From the NCBI GenBank assembly GCA_001247695.2, contig LGRX02029036.1:38600-102599 (forward strand): 64,000 nt of DNA, given 5' to 3'. The notes under the pieces were generated by a model that saw only the letters and a list, made by a program, of their open reading frames with translations, did no database searches and had not been told where the DNA came from. Shown one piece after another: positions 34,530-45,789 of the stretch (within the stretch, counting starts at the first letter, position 1; each line of letters starts with the position of its first letter). This stretch comes from Cymbomonas tetramitiformis (taxonomy: Eukaryota; Chlorophyta; Pyramimonadophyceae; Pyramimonadales; Pyramimonadaceae). The position numbers were made by a program, and so were the translations under genes.

Positions 34530-34916
34530 CTGCCACGTGGTGCTGGGAGCCGGGAGCAGGGGGGGTGCCACGTGGTGCTGGGGGCCGGGAGCAGGGGGTG
34601 CCACGTGGTGCTGGGAGCCGGGAGCAGGAGGGCTGCCAGGTGGTGCTGGGAGCCGGGAGCAGGGGTGTGCCACGTGGTGCTGGGAGCCGGGAGCAGGGGA
34701 GGTGCCACGTGGTGCTGGGAGCCGGGAGCAGGAGGGCTGGCACGTGGTGCTGGGGGCCGGGAGCAGGGTGTGCCACGTGGTGCTGGGAGCCGGGAGCAGG
34801 AGGGCTGCCAGGTGGTGCTGGGAGCCGGGAGCAGGGGGTGTGCCACGTGGTGCTGGGAGCCGGGAGCAGGAGGGCTGCCAGGTGGTGCTGGGAGCCGGGA
34901 GCAGGAGGGCTGGCAC
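34530..34916. repeat. ~31-33-bp minisatellite, about 12 copies
   Basis: The unit GCCACGTGGTGCTGGGAGCC + GGGAGCAGGGG is reiterated with length variation in the final G-run. Each unit has a CACGTG or CAGGTG E-box-like core. The reverse complement is C-rich. Frames crossing it are not reliable. Confidence 0.92.
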
Positions 34917-34974
34917 TGACGCACGGTGTAGGAGACGGGGCCGCGGGAGATCCTTGGCTCGGTGGCGGCATACC

Positions 34975-36050
34975 TTCGTGCCGAGGGCATATGGGCGGGA
35001 GCCCGGGGTGTCCAGCGCGCTGAGTCCAGTATCGGGGGAGCCGTCCACAGCTTGTGCCGGCGCTGCTCTATCCACGGCGGGGGAAGCCGGCTCCGGGGTC
35101 GCCTCGCGGGCGGCCTCCACTGTTGAAGTAACCCATTTCGCGCCGCTGGTCCCTCCCTCTGACAGCCAGGAAGGCAGCAGCGAGTCATCATCACCTGCGG
35201 CTTCCAACCCGACTGCCCCAAAGGCTCAAGCTGTGAAGGGCAAGGCTGCGGCCCATACAAGTCACGTGGCATGGATGTAGGTGAGATGTAATTGAAGTCG
35301 TCCTAAGCAGCTCCCAGAGGGGGTAGTGCCCAGAGGACGAGGGAGGAATGGAGCGAACTAAATGTCTATGTGACTTCGCCACCCTCTGCTGAGGGTTCTC
35401 TCACACCTGGGCCTGACTGTCGATGCTCTTCAGCACGATCTGTCCGGTCTTTCCCGGCCTCCTCTACATCTCCCTCATCCCCAGTGTTCTCCCGCCCGTC
35501 TTCTCCAGCCTCCTCCTCACCTCCCTCATCCCCAGTGTTCTCCCGCCCGTCTTCTCCAGCCTCCTCATCACCTCCCTCATACCCAGTGTTCTCCCGCCCG
35601 TCTTCTCCAGCCTCCTCCTCACCTCCCTCATCCCCAGTGTTCTCCCGCCCGTCTTCTCCAGCCTCCCCACCTCCCTCCCCAGTGTTCTCCCGCCCGTCTT
35701 CTCCAGCCTCCTCCCCACCTCCCCATCCCAGTGTTCTCCCGCGCGTCTTCTCCAGCATCCTCCCCACCTCCCCATCCCCAGTGTTCTCCCGCCCGTTTTC
35801 TCCAGCCTCCTCCCCACCTCCCTCTTCCGCGTTGTCTTTCCCCTTGTCTTCTCCGGTCTCCATCACATTATTCTCCAACTCGATGTTTCGTCGCTTCTTT
35901 TCTCCAGCCTCCTCAACACCTCCTTCCTTCCCGGTGTCCTGTCGCCTGTCTTCCCCAGCATCCTCCGCTTGCTCCTGTTCTCGGGCTGGCTCTCCCCCGC
36001 CTCGCCCTGCGTCCTCCGCAACTTGCTACTGTTTAGTATGACCTATTCAC
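34975..36050 (-). CDS. Possible upstream exons: acidic repeat protein segment
   Basis: The minus-strand frame from about 36040 to 35366 encodes a Glu/Gly/Asp-rich 17-residue repeat (EEAGEDGRENTGDEGG-type), produced by a 51-bp minisatellite that keeps frame. Another minus frame at 35207-34975 has ordinary composition (DDDSLLPSWLSEGG…PYALGTK) and ends at a GT donor. They could be 5' exons of the GT29 gene or of a separate gene. No family is recognised and coding status is uncertain. Confidence 0.3.
35455..35830. repeat. 51-bp minisatellite, about seven copies
   Basis: The unit GTGTTCTCCCGCCCGTCTTC + TCCAGCCTCCTCCTCACC + TCCCTCATCCCCA is reiterated with small deletions. The period is a multiple of three, so it is compatible with a coding repeat on either strand. 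Confidence 0.92.
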
Positions 36051-36099
36051 CAGCGTGGTGCGCTCTTGATTGCGGAGTTTCTCGAGAGATTTCTGCCAA

Positions 36100-37588
36100 C
36101 TGATATTTTTGCACTTGCTGTTTAGGCCCTTTCACGACTCCACACGCAAACGAATGGCCTACAGCCTGGGGATGAAAGCGCGTTATGAGCCTGGCCGCGC
36201 CAACTTGGCGCCCCTTTGCAGCCTGAAAGGTGGGGCCCGAGAGCTTCGCGAAGTGTGAAGCCTCAGCGACAGATCCAAGGATCAGCGAGGACTACGCAAG
36301 CAAAGACAGTTGCGAGAAAGCAGAACGCCGGTCTCCCGGCCCAGGGGACACGCTGGGTCCGTTCATACCTATGCTGCTCTTGAAATCTGCTCCACCAGTC
36401 TGAGCCTCTTGGTTGGATCCCATTTGTACGGGTGCATGCTCCTCGTGATGCTTGTCGGATTCCACTTCTCAAAAGCCGCACACACCACGTTAGTCGTGTC
36501 GCCTTCAACGGCGAGTTCAGTTGCGGCAAAGGTGGCTTGAACATATCAAAGCGAGCGTAAACTGCTACGTTGAGCCAAAAGATTTCACACATGTCTGAGC
36601 AGCCGCAGAGGGGCTGAACTATGGTTCACACTCAGACGAAACTTACGTCTTTATGGCTTATTGTAGGAAGAACAACATAGCTCACCTTGGTCGAAAACAA
36701 AGACTTCCTCTTTGAACAAAATGACGGTTGTCAAAAGGATCACGGTCACGATCTGCGGCATGATCTTGGATTAGTGTGTTCCGGGCTGACAAGAGCTAAT
36801 GCTCGTTTGTGAAGAGCCCTTGTGCAGGTCAGAGGAACTGCTCTGCGCGGGATGCAATTTGAAGGGGCATCGATAAAGTAGAGAGCAAGATTACAACAAC
36901 AAGCATCCAAGTGAAGAGAAAACGAAAGACATGTTGAGCTTAGGGTAACGAATAGTGCAAGCTGGCTCTAAGGAAAGTAGCCGACTCTCAAATCTGAGCT
37001 TCAACGAACTTGTCAGAGCAATACGGGAGACACATCCTGCTCATAGCTTAGGTTATCACTTTCCGTTCGATTCTCATCAGGAAAATAGAAAGCACCGTGA
37101 AACATCCACAACTCGGAAGCAGACGACAATCTCAGCGTACGTTCTAAGTTAAAAGTTTCGTTCACGACAGAAATACAACGAGGTTGAACTGATGGGATCA
37201 ACTGGTATTACCGCGATCTGTAGGTAATACTTCATACTGTAAGAAAGTGTTGCAGGACTGGCAAAGAAGTGTGTTCAGGGCAGGATCCCCCGTTCAAATG
37301 GACAAACTTGGATAATATTTTGCAGCATGAGTCTGATACACTTTCGCACTACAAATTTTAATCCAGTCGCGCAGATTGTATATAGTCGCGCACTGGCTCT
37401 TGCACCTCGCGTCGTTTTCTTTGCAAAGTCGTATGTGAAAAGTTTATCCTTCCTCACGTCAGCAGACCAGCAGACTGTAATAAGAGTGAGTCGATCGCAG
37501 ATCGAGGAAGTGCTTTCACCTTTCAAAGGACGCTTTCTCCCTTTCCTGTTCTTTGATCTTTCCGACCGGACGCGAGGACAGGATAGGG
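36100..37588. other. Region without a supported gene
   Basis: A minus-strand frame at 36592-36263 contains a hydrophobic stretch (AFCFLATVFACVVLADPWI) that could be a signal anchor for an upstream gene, but no splice chain connects it. The rest to the pogo element at 37592 shows no motif. A plus frame at 37327-37851 crosses the transposon end and is rejected. Confidence 0.3.
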
Positions 37589-38465
37589 GTATAGGCGGGG
37601 GGACACTTATTACCACTGTTTTGAGGGTGCGGCGTTGGGGCGCGACACGGGCGATTCGGTATCATGGGCCATGGAAATTTTGTGTATTTTGGACGTCAAA
37701 AAGCTCCCATTTTGGTCAGATACGATATTTGGGGCCCTTGGGGGGGTTTCCACATCATATGAATATTTTCCGTCAAAAAAGTAGGGGACACTTATTACCA
37801 TATGGAAATCCATCAATTATCACCCCTCACCCACTTGTAAAGTTCATATAGGAGGATGCTTGGGACCCATTGGGACCCCATGGGACTAATTTGACCGATA
37901 ACCCGTTATGGGCACCCCTTGCTTGCCCGCCCATACACGCGGGGCGCGGGCGGTGCTACGCCGCACTGCACCCGCCGGCGGCACGCACCCAAGGTGGGCC
38001 GCGCGGGCGGCCACGGTGCGATGCCATAGGCAAAACTTACCATTTAGATGTAGTTTGACGTATACAAAGCCTTGCAACCACCTACCATGTCGCCACATGG
38101 CCCCCCGGACGGGCGCAAGCCGCCCCACCCGAACGGCCGAAAATCGGAAAAAGCCAGATTTCGCTTGTGCTTGTGCTTGTGCTTCTCGCTCAGGACAGAA
38201 GCATACCGCTTGTAGAACCTCTGAAACCACTTTACAGATGGCTTTCCATTCTTGAGGCACGTCTTGGCCGCTGATGACAAAGCTTGTGCCTTCCTCCCTC
38301 GAGATACCTCATATAGCTTCTTCCTACACGTGAGAACCTCGCAGATCTTTTCGCCAAGCTCGTTGCGAGCTTTCCCCTCCTTGACCTTGTTGCAAGGCTA
38401 CAAGCCATTCAACAACCTCTCCCTCTTCAACCTTCGTCAGTACTTTCTTGTCGATCGTCACGAGA

Positions 38466-38708
38466 TGCTGGACTTCGGGTTTAGGCTTAGTTATTATGGG
38501 CTCTGACTAGCCCCTAGCCTGACCCTGCTTCCGTATCGTGTCCGTGACATCCTAGCACTGTACTGTACAGTAGTACAGTACAGTAGTACAGTCATTGTTT
38601 CACTGTCTGGGTTTCCGAGAGCATAAAGCCTCGGCCAGACACTGTTTATGTGATTATCAGTTTGATGCTCAGCGAGCTTAGCCGGACAGCGGATCTGTCT
38701 TCCTCGCA
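38466..38708 (+). repeat. 5' LTR of element A
   Basis: 243 bp, TG…CA ends, followed at 38709 by GGTTATGGCCCGCACCGG, where a tRNA primer-binding site would be expected; I could not match a specific tRNA. Confidence 0.85.
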
Positions 38709-39143
38709 GGTTATGGCCCGCACCGGCTTTCCGGTGATTCTGATGATGGCACAGCGCCTTGTTGTTGCCATGTTCGGCTAAGTAGGACGTAGGAGGGGTT
38801 GAGCGCCCACTTGGGCGGTGGTGTATTGTTCTCGCGGTATGGCCTTTTAGCATGGCGGTGATGGCGGCACACGTTGTGCTCGCCTTCGCTGCGCAGGAGA
38901 TCGGCAGTTGACGGATTGTTTTTTTTTTACGGCAGTATCGTCGCAGCGAGGGTTTATTTGCATCGTGCGCCACTGGCCCTGGCGAGGTCGCTCCACGCGT
39001 TGTACATTTTGGCCGCTCTCATTTTCCGCTCACGACCTGTGAATCTCGGTCTGTTGTGCTGAGGCTTCTACGGGTTATCTGGCCGCCGTGACAATTTTGT
39101 ACCACCACCCTTGCTTAGCTCAACCTTCCGCTGTCTCTCCATC

Positions 39144-41635
39144 ATGGTTACCACAGCAAATAGAATGACGCGGTCACGCGTCCGTAGATTAGAGACGATT
39201 TTTGATGATGTGGGTGCGCAGCACACTGCGACACCACACACCCCGCAGCTGCCAGTTCCGACCACCGCAGCTGCGAGGGAGACTCTCGACAAATGTCAAC
39301 AGCTTGCTCGCGACAATTTTGACAGGAAGGTTGCGAAAATCGTTGCCACGAAAATTCTCGGAGACAAATCAGACCGCTTCGCTGGTACAGAGTCCGACGC
39401 AGTCGACATTTTTTCACAGATCATGCATGAGCTTCGAGCACAATGTCTTCTCCAGTCGCAGGCACTTGCTCCCCTCTTTGACCTGACTGACATGACTGTT
39501 GCGGCTAGGCATGAGGGCAACGAGTTGCTGCTTTCGGCTCTGACGTTTCTGGCTCGCCCTGGCTCACCTGCTCGTGACTGGCTTGAGGCCTCTGGGTCTG
39601 ACGTTCCTGGAGCAGTGTCGCTGTCAAGGCGTAATTGACCGGTCCTGGACCTATCGGACCCCCCAAATCGTGCCTCGGACCTATTGGGGACCTGTCGCCC
39701 GTTTCCAATCGGACCTATGAGCAGAATGGGCGATTCTTGCCCTGACCGTGTGGACCTATGCGGGACCTATGGGAAAGGTTTAATTTATATTATTTCCACG
39801 GAGTTTTCACCGATTTGTCATTCTCTTACATGTGTTCTCGAAAGTGTAAATTTTCACTTCTGAAGCCCCGACGATCGTGAGTTTAAACTTGTGATGTAGC
39901 TTAGTTTATTCCTATAAGATATAAGCGAAGTCACATATCACATTCGGTCCGCAAGCACGCTCGTTCTAGCGAGATCCATACATTTTTTATATTTCGGGAC
40001 CGAATTCTTTGGGACCGCGCGGACCTATAGGGGACCTGTCGAAGTATTATGATGGACCGCGCGGACCTATATGGGACCTATGCTTTTCTCAAATCCGGAC
40101 CTGTGTCCGATATCGGATGACAGCGACACTGTCCTGGAGATGGCAAGCGTGCTGCCCTTGAGGTGGTACGCATGCTACAGGAACGCTCAGAGCCCTTTGA
40201 CTCTTTTGAGTCGCTGCTGGCGGTTCGCATCCCCAGCAGCGAAGATCCTGACCGTGGCATCCGTGAGTTCAATGGCCTGTTGCGGGACGTTCAGCGTTCC
40301 CACAACTTGCCAGAGGACGCGGTGAAACGGCAGTTTCTAAAGGCTCTCGGCAATTCGGCGTTGTACCGTGACTTGGCTAATTCCTTGGCTCGGGCTGACC
40401 AGCGGCAGGGCGTGTCTCTCTTGACTATTCAGGCTCGTGTGCGGGAGCAGTTCCGCCACGGCCTGAAAGTCTCTGACACCCGTGTCTCTGCTTTGTCATT
40501 CGGCGATGGCGCGTCTGACCTGGCTGCGGCGTTGTCCAATCTGCAGAAGCAGCTAGAGCGCATGCAGCAGGACATTCGTGACCTAAAGCGGCAGAAGCGG
40601 GAAGGGGCACCGCCTGCGGGCAAGCACCTTACCCGCTCTGCTGCTAAGCATCATCGTGCTGGTGTTAAGCCACTTGGCACCGCTCCTCCTGTCTCATTTG
40701 ACAAGAAGAGCGGTGCCTTCGTGCCCCACTGCAGAAATGCGGAGTGTGCACAAAGTGGTTTGAAGCACTGGCATGCTGAATGCCCCAACGGCGGTCCTCA
40801 GTCTGCCCACTACTGTGGTGCAGTTGAGGACTATGAGACTGACTGCTTGGCTGTTCGTTTCCAGCGTTTCTATGACGCTGGGGATGAGCATGCCTTCGAG
40901 TCGCTCTGCACGATGGAGGGTCGCCCGGAGGTGTGCGAGCTGTCGGCATGTTCTTTTGTGACGGCTGAGCCCACATCTCTGCGGCACTTTCAGGATGCGG
41001 CGGCTTCCGCTCAGGATGCGGCGGCTGACGATGACGGCATGGCTCAGTTTGGTCTGGCCACATTCCACTCGGATGCACGGGGCTCGATTCCGCCACCGCC
41101 TGCGGTTCGGCATCCCTCTGCACTCGTGGCTGGTGGTGTGCCTGCGGCTCATGACCCGCCAGTGGTTGTCCCTGGCTCTCTCGGCTTGCCTGGCTCTGTC
41201 CCGTCACTCCAGCTTGGCGACTCTGCACCGGCTCCGCTGTTTGCTGGCATGAGGATTGAGGCTTCTGACATTTGCTCTGAGGTCTCTGACAATGACCAAG
41301 GCTCTGACAATGACTCTGACGGCGGGCAGCAAGTGGTTTTTGGCTCCTTCGGCACTCTTGGGCATGGCTCTGACTCTGACCTTGCTGACGGGGGAGCATC
41401 GACAGTAGGCAGTCTGACTCCGGTGTGCCGTCCGCGGACTCCGCCGAGCTTTCTCCGATGTGCATTGATGTCTTCGGTGCTTTGTTGTTCTCTGCTGGCC
41501 AGCGCTACGGCATCTCTGGTTGCCGTGGGCGGTGGTGACAGGGGCCTGGTTGAGCCCGGAGCCACCGTCCGTCGGTTTGCTGGAGATTTCTCTGCCTCGA
41601 TTCCACCAGCCACTTGGTGCTGCAGGCATCCGTGA
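39144..41635 (+). pseudogene. gag: gag of LTR element A, interrupted by a MITE
   Basis: It starts at ATG 39144 (MVTTANRMTRSRVRR, parallel to MGVTTRAKKSLTR in element B). The capsid-like helical region is interrupted at 39612 by a 520-bp MITE and resumes in frame after the second target duplication (40140). Skipping the insertion gives …SDVPGDGKRAALEVVRML, matching element B's …DRDGRRALVDIIKG. Then follow a coiled segment (about 40515-40600), APPVSFDKKSG, a zinc-knuckle-like HCRNAEC…HWHAEC (about 40723-40785), a Ser/Asp-rich linker and a hydrophobic segment (LMSSVLCCSLLASATASLVA, about 41465-41525). The frame stops at 41635. Confidence 0.8.
39613..40131. mobile_element. MITE with 14-bp TIRs and 8-bp target duplication (hAT-like)
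   Basis: TIRs are CAGTGTCGCTGTCA (39613-39626) and its complement TGACAGCGACACTG (40118-40131). The target duplication TCCTGGAG is at 39605-39612 and 40132-40139. The interior has about ten GGACCTAT/GGACCTGT motifs on one strand, as expected for subterminal transposase-binding repeats, and no coding frame. An 8-bp duplication is typical of hAT elements. It is inserted in the gag of LTR element A. Confidence 0.88.
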
Positions 41636-42082
41636 TTGGCCGCCAGATGATGGAGTTCTTCTGTGTTCCTCTTCAATGCTCAAACCGCCGTGGGATTCTG
41701 CTTATCTCAGTTCTTCGGTTGCTTCGGAATCTTTACGGTCTTCTGTTGCTTTACTTTCTGCTGTGGATCCACCTTGCCCACTTGGGCCTGGTGGTGCTCA
41801 ATTTGACACGGACAACTTGCAATTCACTTCGGGATTCTTCTGTGCTTACATCCCGACCGCTGAACTCAGCCGTGCTGACCAGCCTCAAAGTGGCTGAGTT
41901 TGCTTCGATTGTCCTGGCAGCTTGATTAGCTTTAGCCCAGTAGTGGGATGACCGGGTCAAGACCCCGGCACCCAGCTAGAAGTGATCGGTTTCCACCGAA
42001 GTGAATGTTAGGTGTTTGTTTATTATCTCGTGGCTGTATATCCTGTACCTGCTTTGCTAGGTAGTCACACCCACGGGTGGTG

Positions 42083-42323
42083 TGCTGGACTTCGGGTTTA
42101 GGCTTAGTTATTATGGGCTCTGACTAGCCCCTAGCCTGACCCTGCTTCCGTATCGTGTCCGTGACATCCTAGCACTGTACTGTACAGTAGTACAGTACAG
42201 TAGTACAGTCTTGCTTCACTGTCTGGTTTCCGAGAGCATAAAGCCTCGGCCAGGCACTGTTTATGTGATTATCAGTTTGATGCTCGGCGAGCTTAGCCGG
42301 ACAGCGGATCTGTCTTCCTCGCA
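42083..42323 (+). repeat. 3' LTR of element A
   Basis: 241 bp, nearly identical to the 5' LTR, preceded by the purine tract ACGGGTGGTG and followed by the CGAGA target duplication. Confidence 0.85.
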
Positions 42324-42328
42324 CGAGA

Positions 42329-44043
42329 TGCCTTGCGATTGGATGCGCCCTGATGGGCCAACTAGGCTGTCACTTTCCTACCAATTGATCGGGGGTCAAG
42401 ACCCTTGAAGTTGGGAACGAGAATCGCTTTACGAAGCCCATGCATTCATTCTCGATGCAAATAGTCTACCGCTTCTGCATATAATGCGTGCTTTCTTTCC
42501 TTCCCCATGCGGTTGGTTGGCACTATGCCATACGGTCCGCTCGAAACAAGGCAAGGCTGTATAGATAGGAAACAATATCACCTTCGTCGGCTGGCGGCGA
42601 CTGTAGATACGCGTACCGTAGACGGAAAGGACACACCCGACTGGCAGAGTGAAACGAACGAGCATTGCACTCGTGTACCGTCAGGGCCAAGGTTTTCACG
42701 CGACATAGGATAGTAAGTGTAACACTATGTCGACCTGTATCGTGTATGTATACTAGGCGGATCGATCTCAAACAGAGATCTCCACTAGGCCATCTGACCG
42801 TAGGATCGTGTGCGCGACAGTGCTTCGCTTTTTGCATCCCAACATGCCATGCCATAACGCGTGGGTGGCGGTAAATGTACGCGAATGCAGTGGCACTGTC
42901 ATCGTTAGCGTCTGGCGATCGTGAGATCGGAAGTTCGTCTGTGTCGCCCGTTGGGATTCGCGCTTTGCTGCTGCTGCTGATTAAGTAAGTAAGGTACTAG
43001 GCCCGGTCGATCTTAAATTAAGATCTCCACTAGGCGCATCTGACGGTCGATGGGAATTTTTTATCTTGCCGACGTGGCGCACTCGAGAGATCCGAACATG
43101 AATATCGAGTCTGCCATTCCATTAATGATTTGACATTTCTCGATCCTCGCGTCTGCTATGCAATGTAAAAGCGAATCTATCTGATTTCCGAACATCGCGT
43201 CGGCCATGCGATGTTTAAATCATTTTCGCCATTACACTATCTGACCGTAGGATCATGTGCGCGACAGTGCTTCGCTTTTTGCTTCCCAGCATGCCATCTT
43301 GCCATGCCATAACGCGTGGGTGGCGTCGTGGTACATACACGCGATTGTTGTGGCACTGTCATCGTTAGCGTCTGGCGATCGTGAGATGGAACAATCGACT
43401 GTATCGCCCGTTGGGATTCGAGCTTTGCTGCTGCTGCTGATTGACTAAGGTAAGTAAGTAATTTACTTCATGCCAAGACGATAAAGGTCAGAGGTATTTG
43501 GCCAGGTTCCAAATCATAAGGAGCAGAGGTATCGTGAGCATGCAGATAGCAACATCCAGATCTCTCATTTTTTATAACAATCAGATGCTACACTCGATTG
43601 TCACACTGTATGATCGCGGCAGCGGCAGTCTGACGGTATGCGTCAAATGACCAAGGTGGACACTTATTACCATATATCATTACGTAATATAGGGTGATCT
43701 TGCACACCCCACGACCCCAGTTCAAGCACTGTACTGCGATGCGCGTCATGCCACATAGAAAAAACACCTTCCATACACCCAAAAAAAGTAATTATAACTT
43801 CTTGTCGAGTTAAACAAAGGCCTGCTATCGATACCAGAACTGCGGGGGTATTTTTAGCTACTCCGGGTAGTCCATTTCCAGGGTTTTCGCTCCAGATAAG
43901 GCGAATCCGAGCATCGACCGATATATGGGGCGTTCGGGCTTCCAAATTTACTCAAAAGTCAACTTCGGTTAACGGGGGTTGGGCTATATATGGCCGCCAG
44001 GCATCACCCACGTGCAGTGCACACTGAGTGGTAATAAGTGTCC
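42329..44043. other. Non-coding right part of the pogo element, with internal duplication
   Basis: A segment of about 210 bp (starting CTGACCGTAGGATCRTGTGC and ending GCTGCTGCTGATT) is present at about 42795-43000 and again at 43242-43442. Between them lie GATCT-flanked short inverted motifs. On the minus strand near 42440-42329 the frame runs into the transposase N-terminal part across the CGAGA site. No catalytic transposase domain is found. Confidence 0.5.
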
Positions 44044-44129
44044 AGTGGTAATAAGTGTCCCCCCGCCTATACGTGAACGTACAAGTGGGGAAAAATCAAT
44101 CTCAAATCACCATACACAATGTGATGTGG

Positions 44130-44440
44130 GCAATGAAGGTGCTATAGGTTAATTAAAAGCAGCGTGAGCGAAATGTAGTATTATTAGGTTAAAAAGGGCG
44201 TGAGCGCGAAAAGCGTGACAGTCGAAACGCGTGACAGAAAAAGCGTGGCAGAAAAAGCGTGACACAAATCAGTGTTCGTTTTGGAATACCTGGTCTGAAC
44301 GAAATGAAGTATGAAGTCTCTAAATAAAAAGAGCGTGAGCGCAAAAAGCGTGACAGTCGAAAAGCGTGTCTCAACGAAATGAGGTCTCTAAATAAAAAGA
44401 GCGTGAGCGCGAAAAGCGTGACAGTCGAAAAGCGTCAAAG
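44130..44440. repeat. Short interspersed repeats (AGCGTGAC/GAAAAGCGTGA)
   Basis: AAAAGCGTGACAGTCGAAA and variants recur irregularly (44196-44440), with two larger copies containing CTAAATAAAAAGAGCGTGAG. They directly precede the helicase fragment, whose 5' part is missing, so they may mark the truncation point. Confidence 0.7.
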
Positions 44441-44444
44441 CGTC

Positions 44445-45249
44445 ATCGCGTGGTTTAGCGAACGGCACGCCCGCCAAATTCCACAGCCTGATTCTCCGAG
44501 ATGAAAGCAGGTCCACCGATGCGGCGAAAATCAACAATGCGAATCCTGGCGAGGAGGTGTGGATCGAGCCGCCTTACGCGGTCAATGTTCTCATTGAGCA
44601 TCTGGATTCCACAAACTGGTCCGATCAAGCGACATTAGCTCCCGAGCTTCGAGACTCGGCGAGCGAGGGAAATATGCGTGAGAATGTCACTCGACCGCGC
44701 AGTATCGTACTTCCAGTTAAGATCTGCAAGCGTCTCGAGGAACTCCCCGTGAATCGCGCCTCCCGCAAAAGTAAGATATATCACGGGCTTGATCTTGCGT
44801 TCGCCTTGACCTTTCACAAATTCCAAGGCCAAACCGTGGACAAAATCATATTAGATCTAAGCCAAACGCCGAAGAATGTCTTCAACCTATGCTTTCAAGC
44901 ATTTTATGTCGGGATGACGCGTGTGAAGAAGTCCAGCTGCATTCGTATATTACCCGGGCCCGATGGGCGAAGGCCAAAGTTATCTCATTTGCTGAATCTT
45001 AAGCCGGATCCGGAGCTCCAAAGATGGTTAGATGCATTTGATCGGCGGACTCGTGAATGGAAACAACCGCCGCCCGTGAAACTGAAGCCCCGTCGCAAAT
45101 CCGCTAAAAAGGCACAACCCAACAGTAGAGGCAATGGAGCCGGTGCCGCGGGCGATACGGTCACTCAAGAACGACAAGGGCGTGGCGGCCGTGGGAAAGG
45201 GAAAAGTGGTGCTCGCGCGACGAAGGGTAGCCAAGGTGGTAGGGGTTAA
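44445..45249 (+). pseudogene. 5'-truncated PIF1-like helicase, C-terminal part
   Basis: The frame opens near 44445 with GLANGTPAKFHSLILRDE, the start of the PIF1/RecD-type C-terminal module. It continues to ALTFHKFQGQTVDKIILDLS (helicase motif V region, about 44803-44862) and FYVGMTRVKKSSCIRIL (motif VI, about 44905-44955). The Walker A/B motifs, expected several hundred residues upstream, are absent; tandem repeats lie there instead. The C-terminus is a basic Gly/Arg/Lys tail ending at 45249. PIF1-type helicases unwind DNA in a 5'-3' direction and occur as cellular genes and in mobile or viral DNA. This copy cannot be active as an ATPase. Confidence 0.75.
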
Positions 45250-45379
45250 ATCTCCGCATCGTTGCAACCGGTGGCATCGAGCTTTGAACACTTTCTCAAG
45301 AACACGCGTAATTCTAATTAGTGTATGCTTTTCGTGATTGAGATGACCTTGCCCCATTTTCGTGCAAAGTTTTGTTATT

Positions 45380-45765
45380 CATTACGCAATGTACGACTCT
45401 CGAAAATATGTGCTAGGGATTCGTACCACGCCGTGCTAGACGACTACCGATAATATGTGATAACAATTCACCGCATCCCGCAGTATACGGCTCTCGAAAA
45501 AATGCGTTAGGAAATCGTGGCACGCCGTGCTAGACGACTCCCGAAAATATGTGATAACAATTCACCGCATACCGCAACATACGACTCTCGAAAATATGTG
45601 CTAGGAATTCATGGCACGCCGTGCAAGACGCCTCCCGAAATTATGTGATATCGAATCACCGCATTCCGCGATATACGACTCTCTAACATATGTGACAGAA
45701 ATTCATGGCACGCCGTGATAGACGACTACCGAAAGTAGGTGCATATGTAAGATATGTATGAACAA
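45380..45765. repeat. ~94-bp tandem repeat, four copies
   Basis: GGCACGCCGTGCTAGACGAC recurs near 45425, 45519, 45611 and 45705, with TACGACTCTCGAAAATATGT between. Copies have diverged by 10-20% by eye. Confidence 0.85.
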
Positions 45766-45789
45766 AAAAAGCGAAAGTAACGAGTTTGT

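Larger units (their letters stand above)
38466..42323 (+). mobile_element. Gag-only LTR retrotransposon A (non-autonomous)
   Basis: LTRs at 38466-38708 and 42083-42323 (243 and 241 bp; starting TGCTGGACTTCGGG, ending TTCCTCGCA) differ by a few bases and two single-base indels. The 5-bp target duplication CGAGA is at 38461-38465 and 42324-42328. A purine tract CGGGTGGTG abuts the 3' LTR. The only gene is gag (39144 onward). No protease, reverse transcriptase or integrase is present, so mobilisation must be in trans. The LTRs share a short palindromic region, GTACTGTACAGTAGTACAGT. It sits in the transposase reading frame of the pogo element. Confidence 0.9.
37592..44069 (-). mobile_element. Pogo-like DNA transposon remnant with nested insertions
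   Basis: Perfect 26-bp terminal inverted repeats occur at 37592-37617 and 44044-44069 (TAGGCGGGGGGACACTTATT + ACCACT), each flanked by a TA dinucleotide (37590-37591, 44070-44071), the target duplication of Tc1/mariner/pogo elements. On the minus strand a CENP-B/Tc5-type HTH remnant is readable (NGKPSVKWFQRFYKRYASVL near 38240-38180). Upstream of it is LTKVEEGEVVEWLVALQQGQ (near 38450-38390), the usual start of such a domain. The DDE catalytic domain is absent. Without the nested LTR element it would be about 2.6 kb. Extra copies of GGACACTTATTACCA lie at 37785, 43656 and 44030. Confidence 0.8.

Noticed and set aside
34488..35280. Long frames on both strands in the 34.5-35.2 kb region as one gene
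   Set aside because: The ~32-bp G-rich array has variable unit length and leaves several frames open; only the non-repeat part at 34975-35207 was kept as a weak exon candidate.
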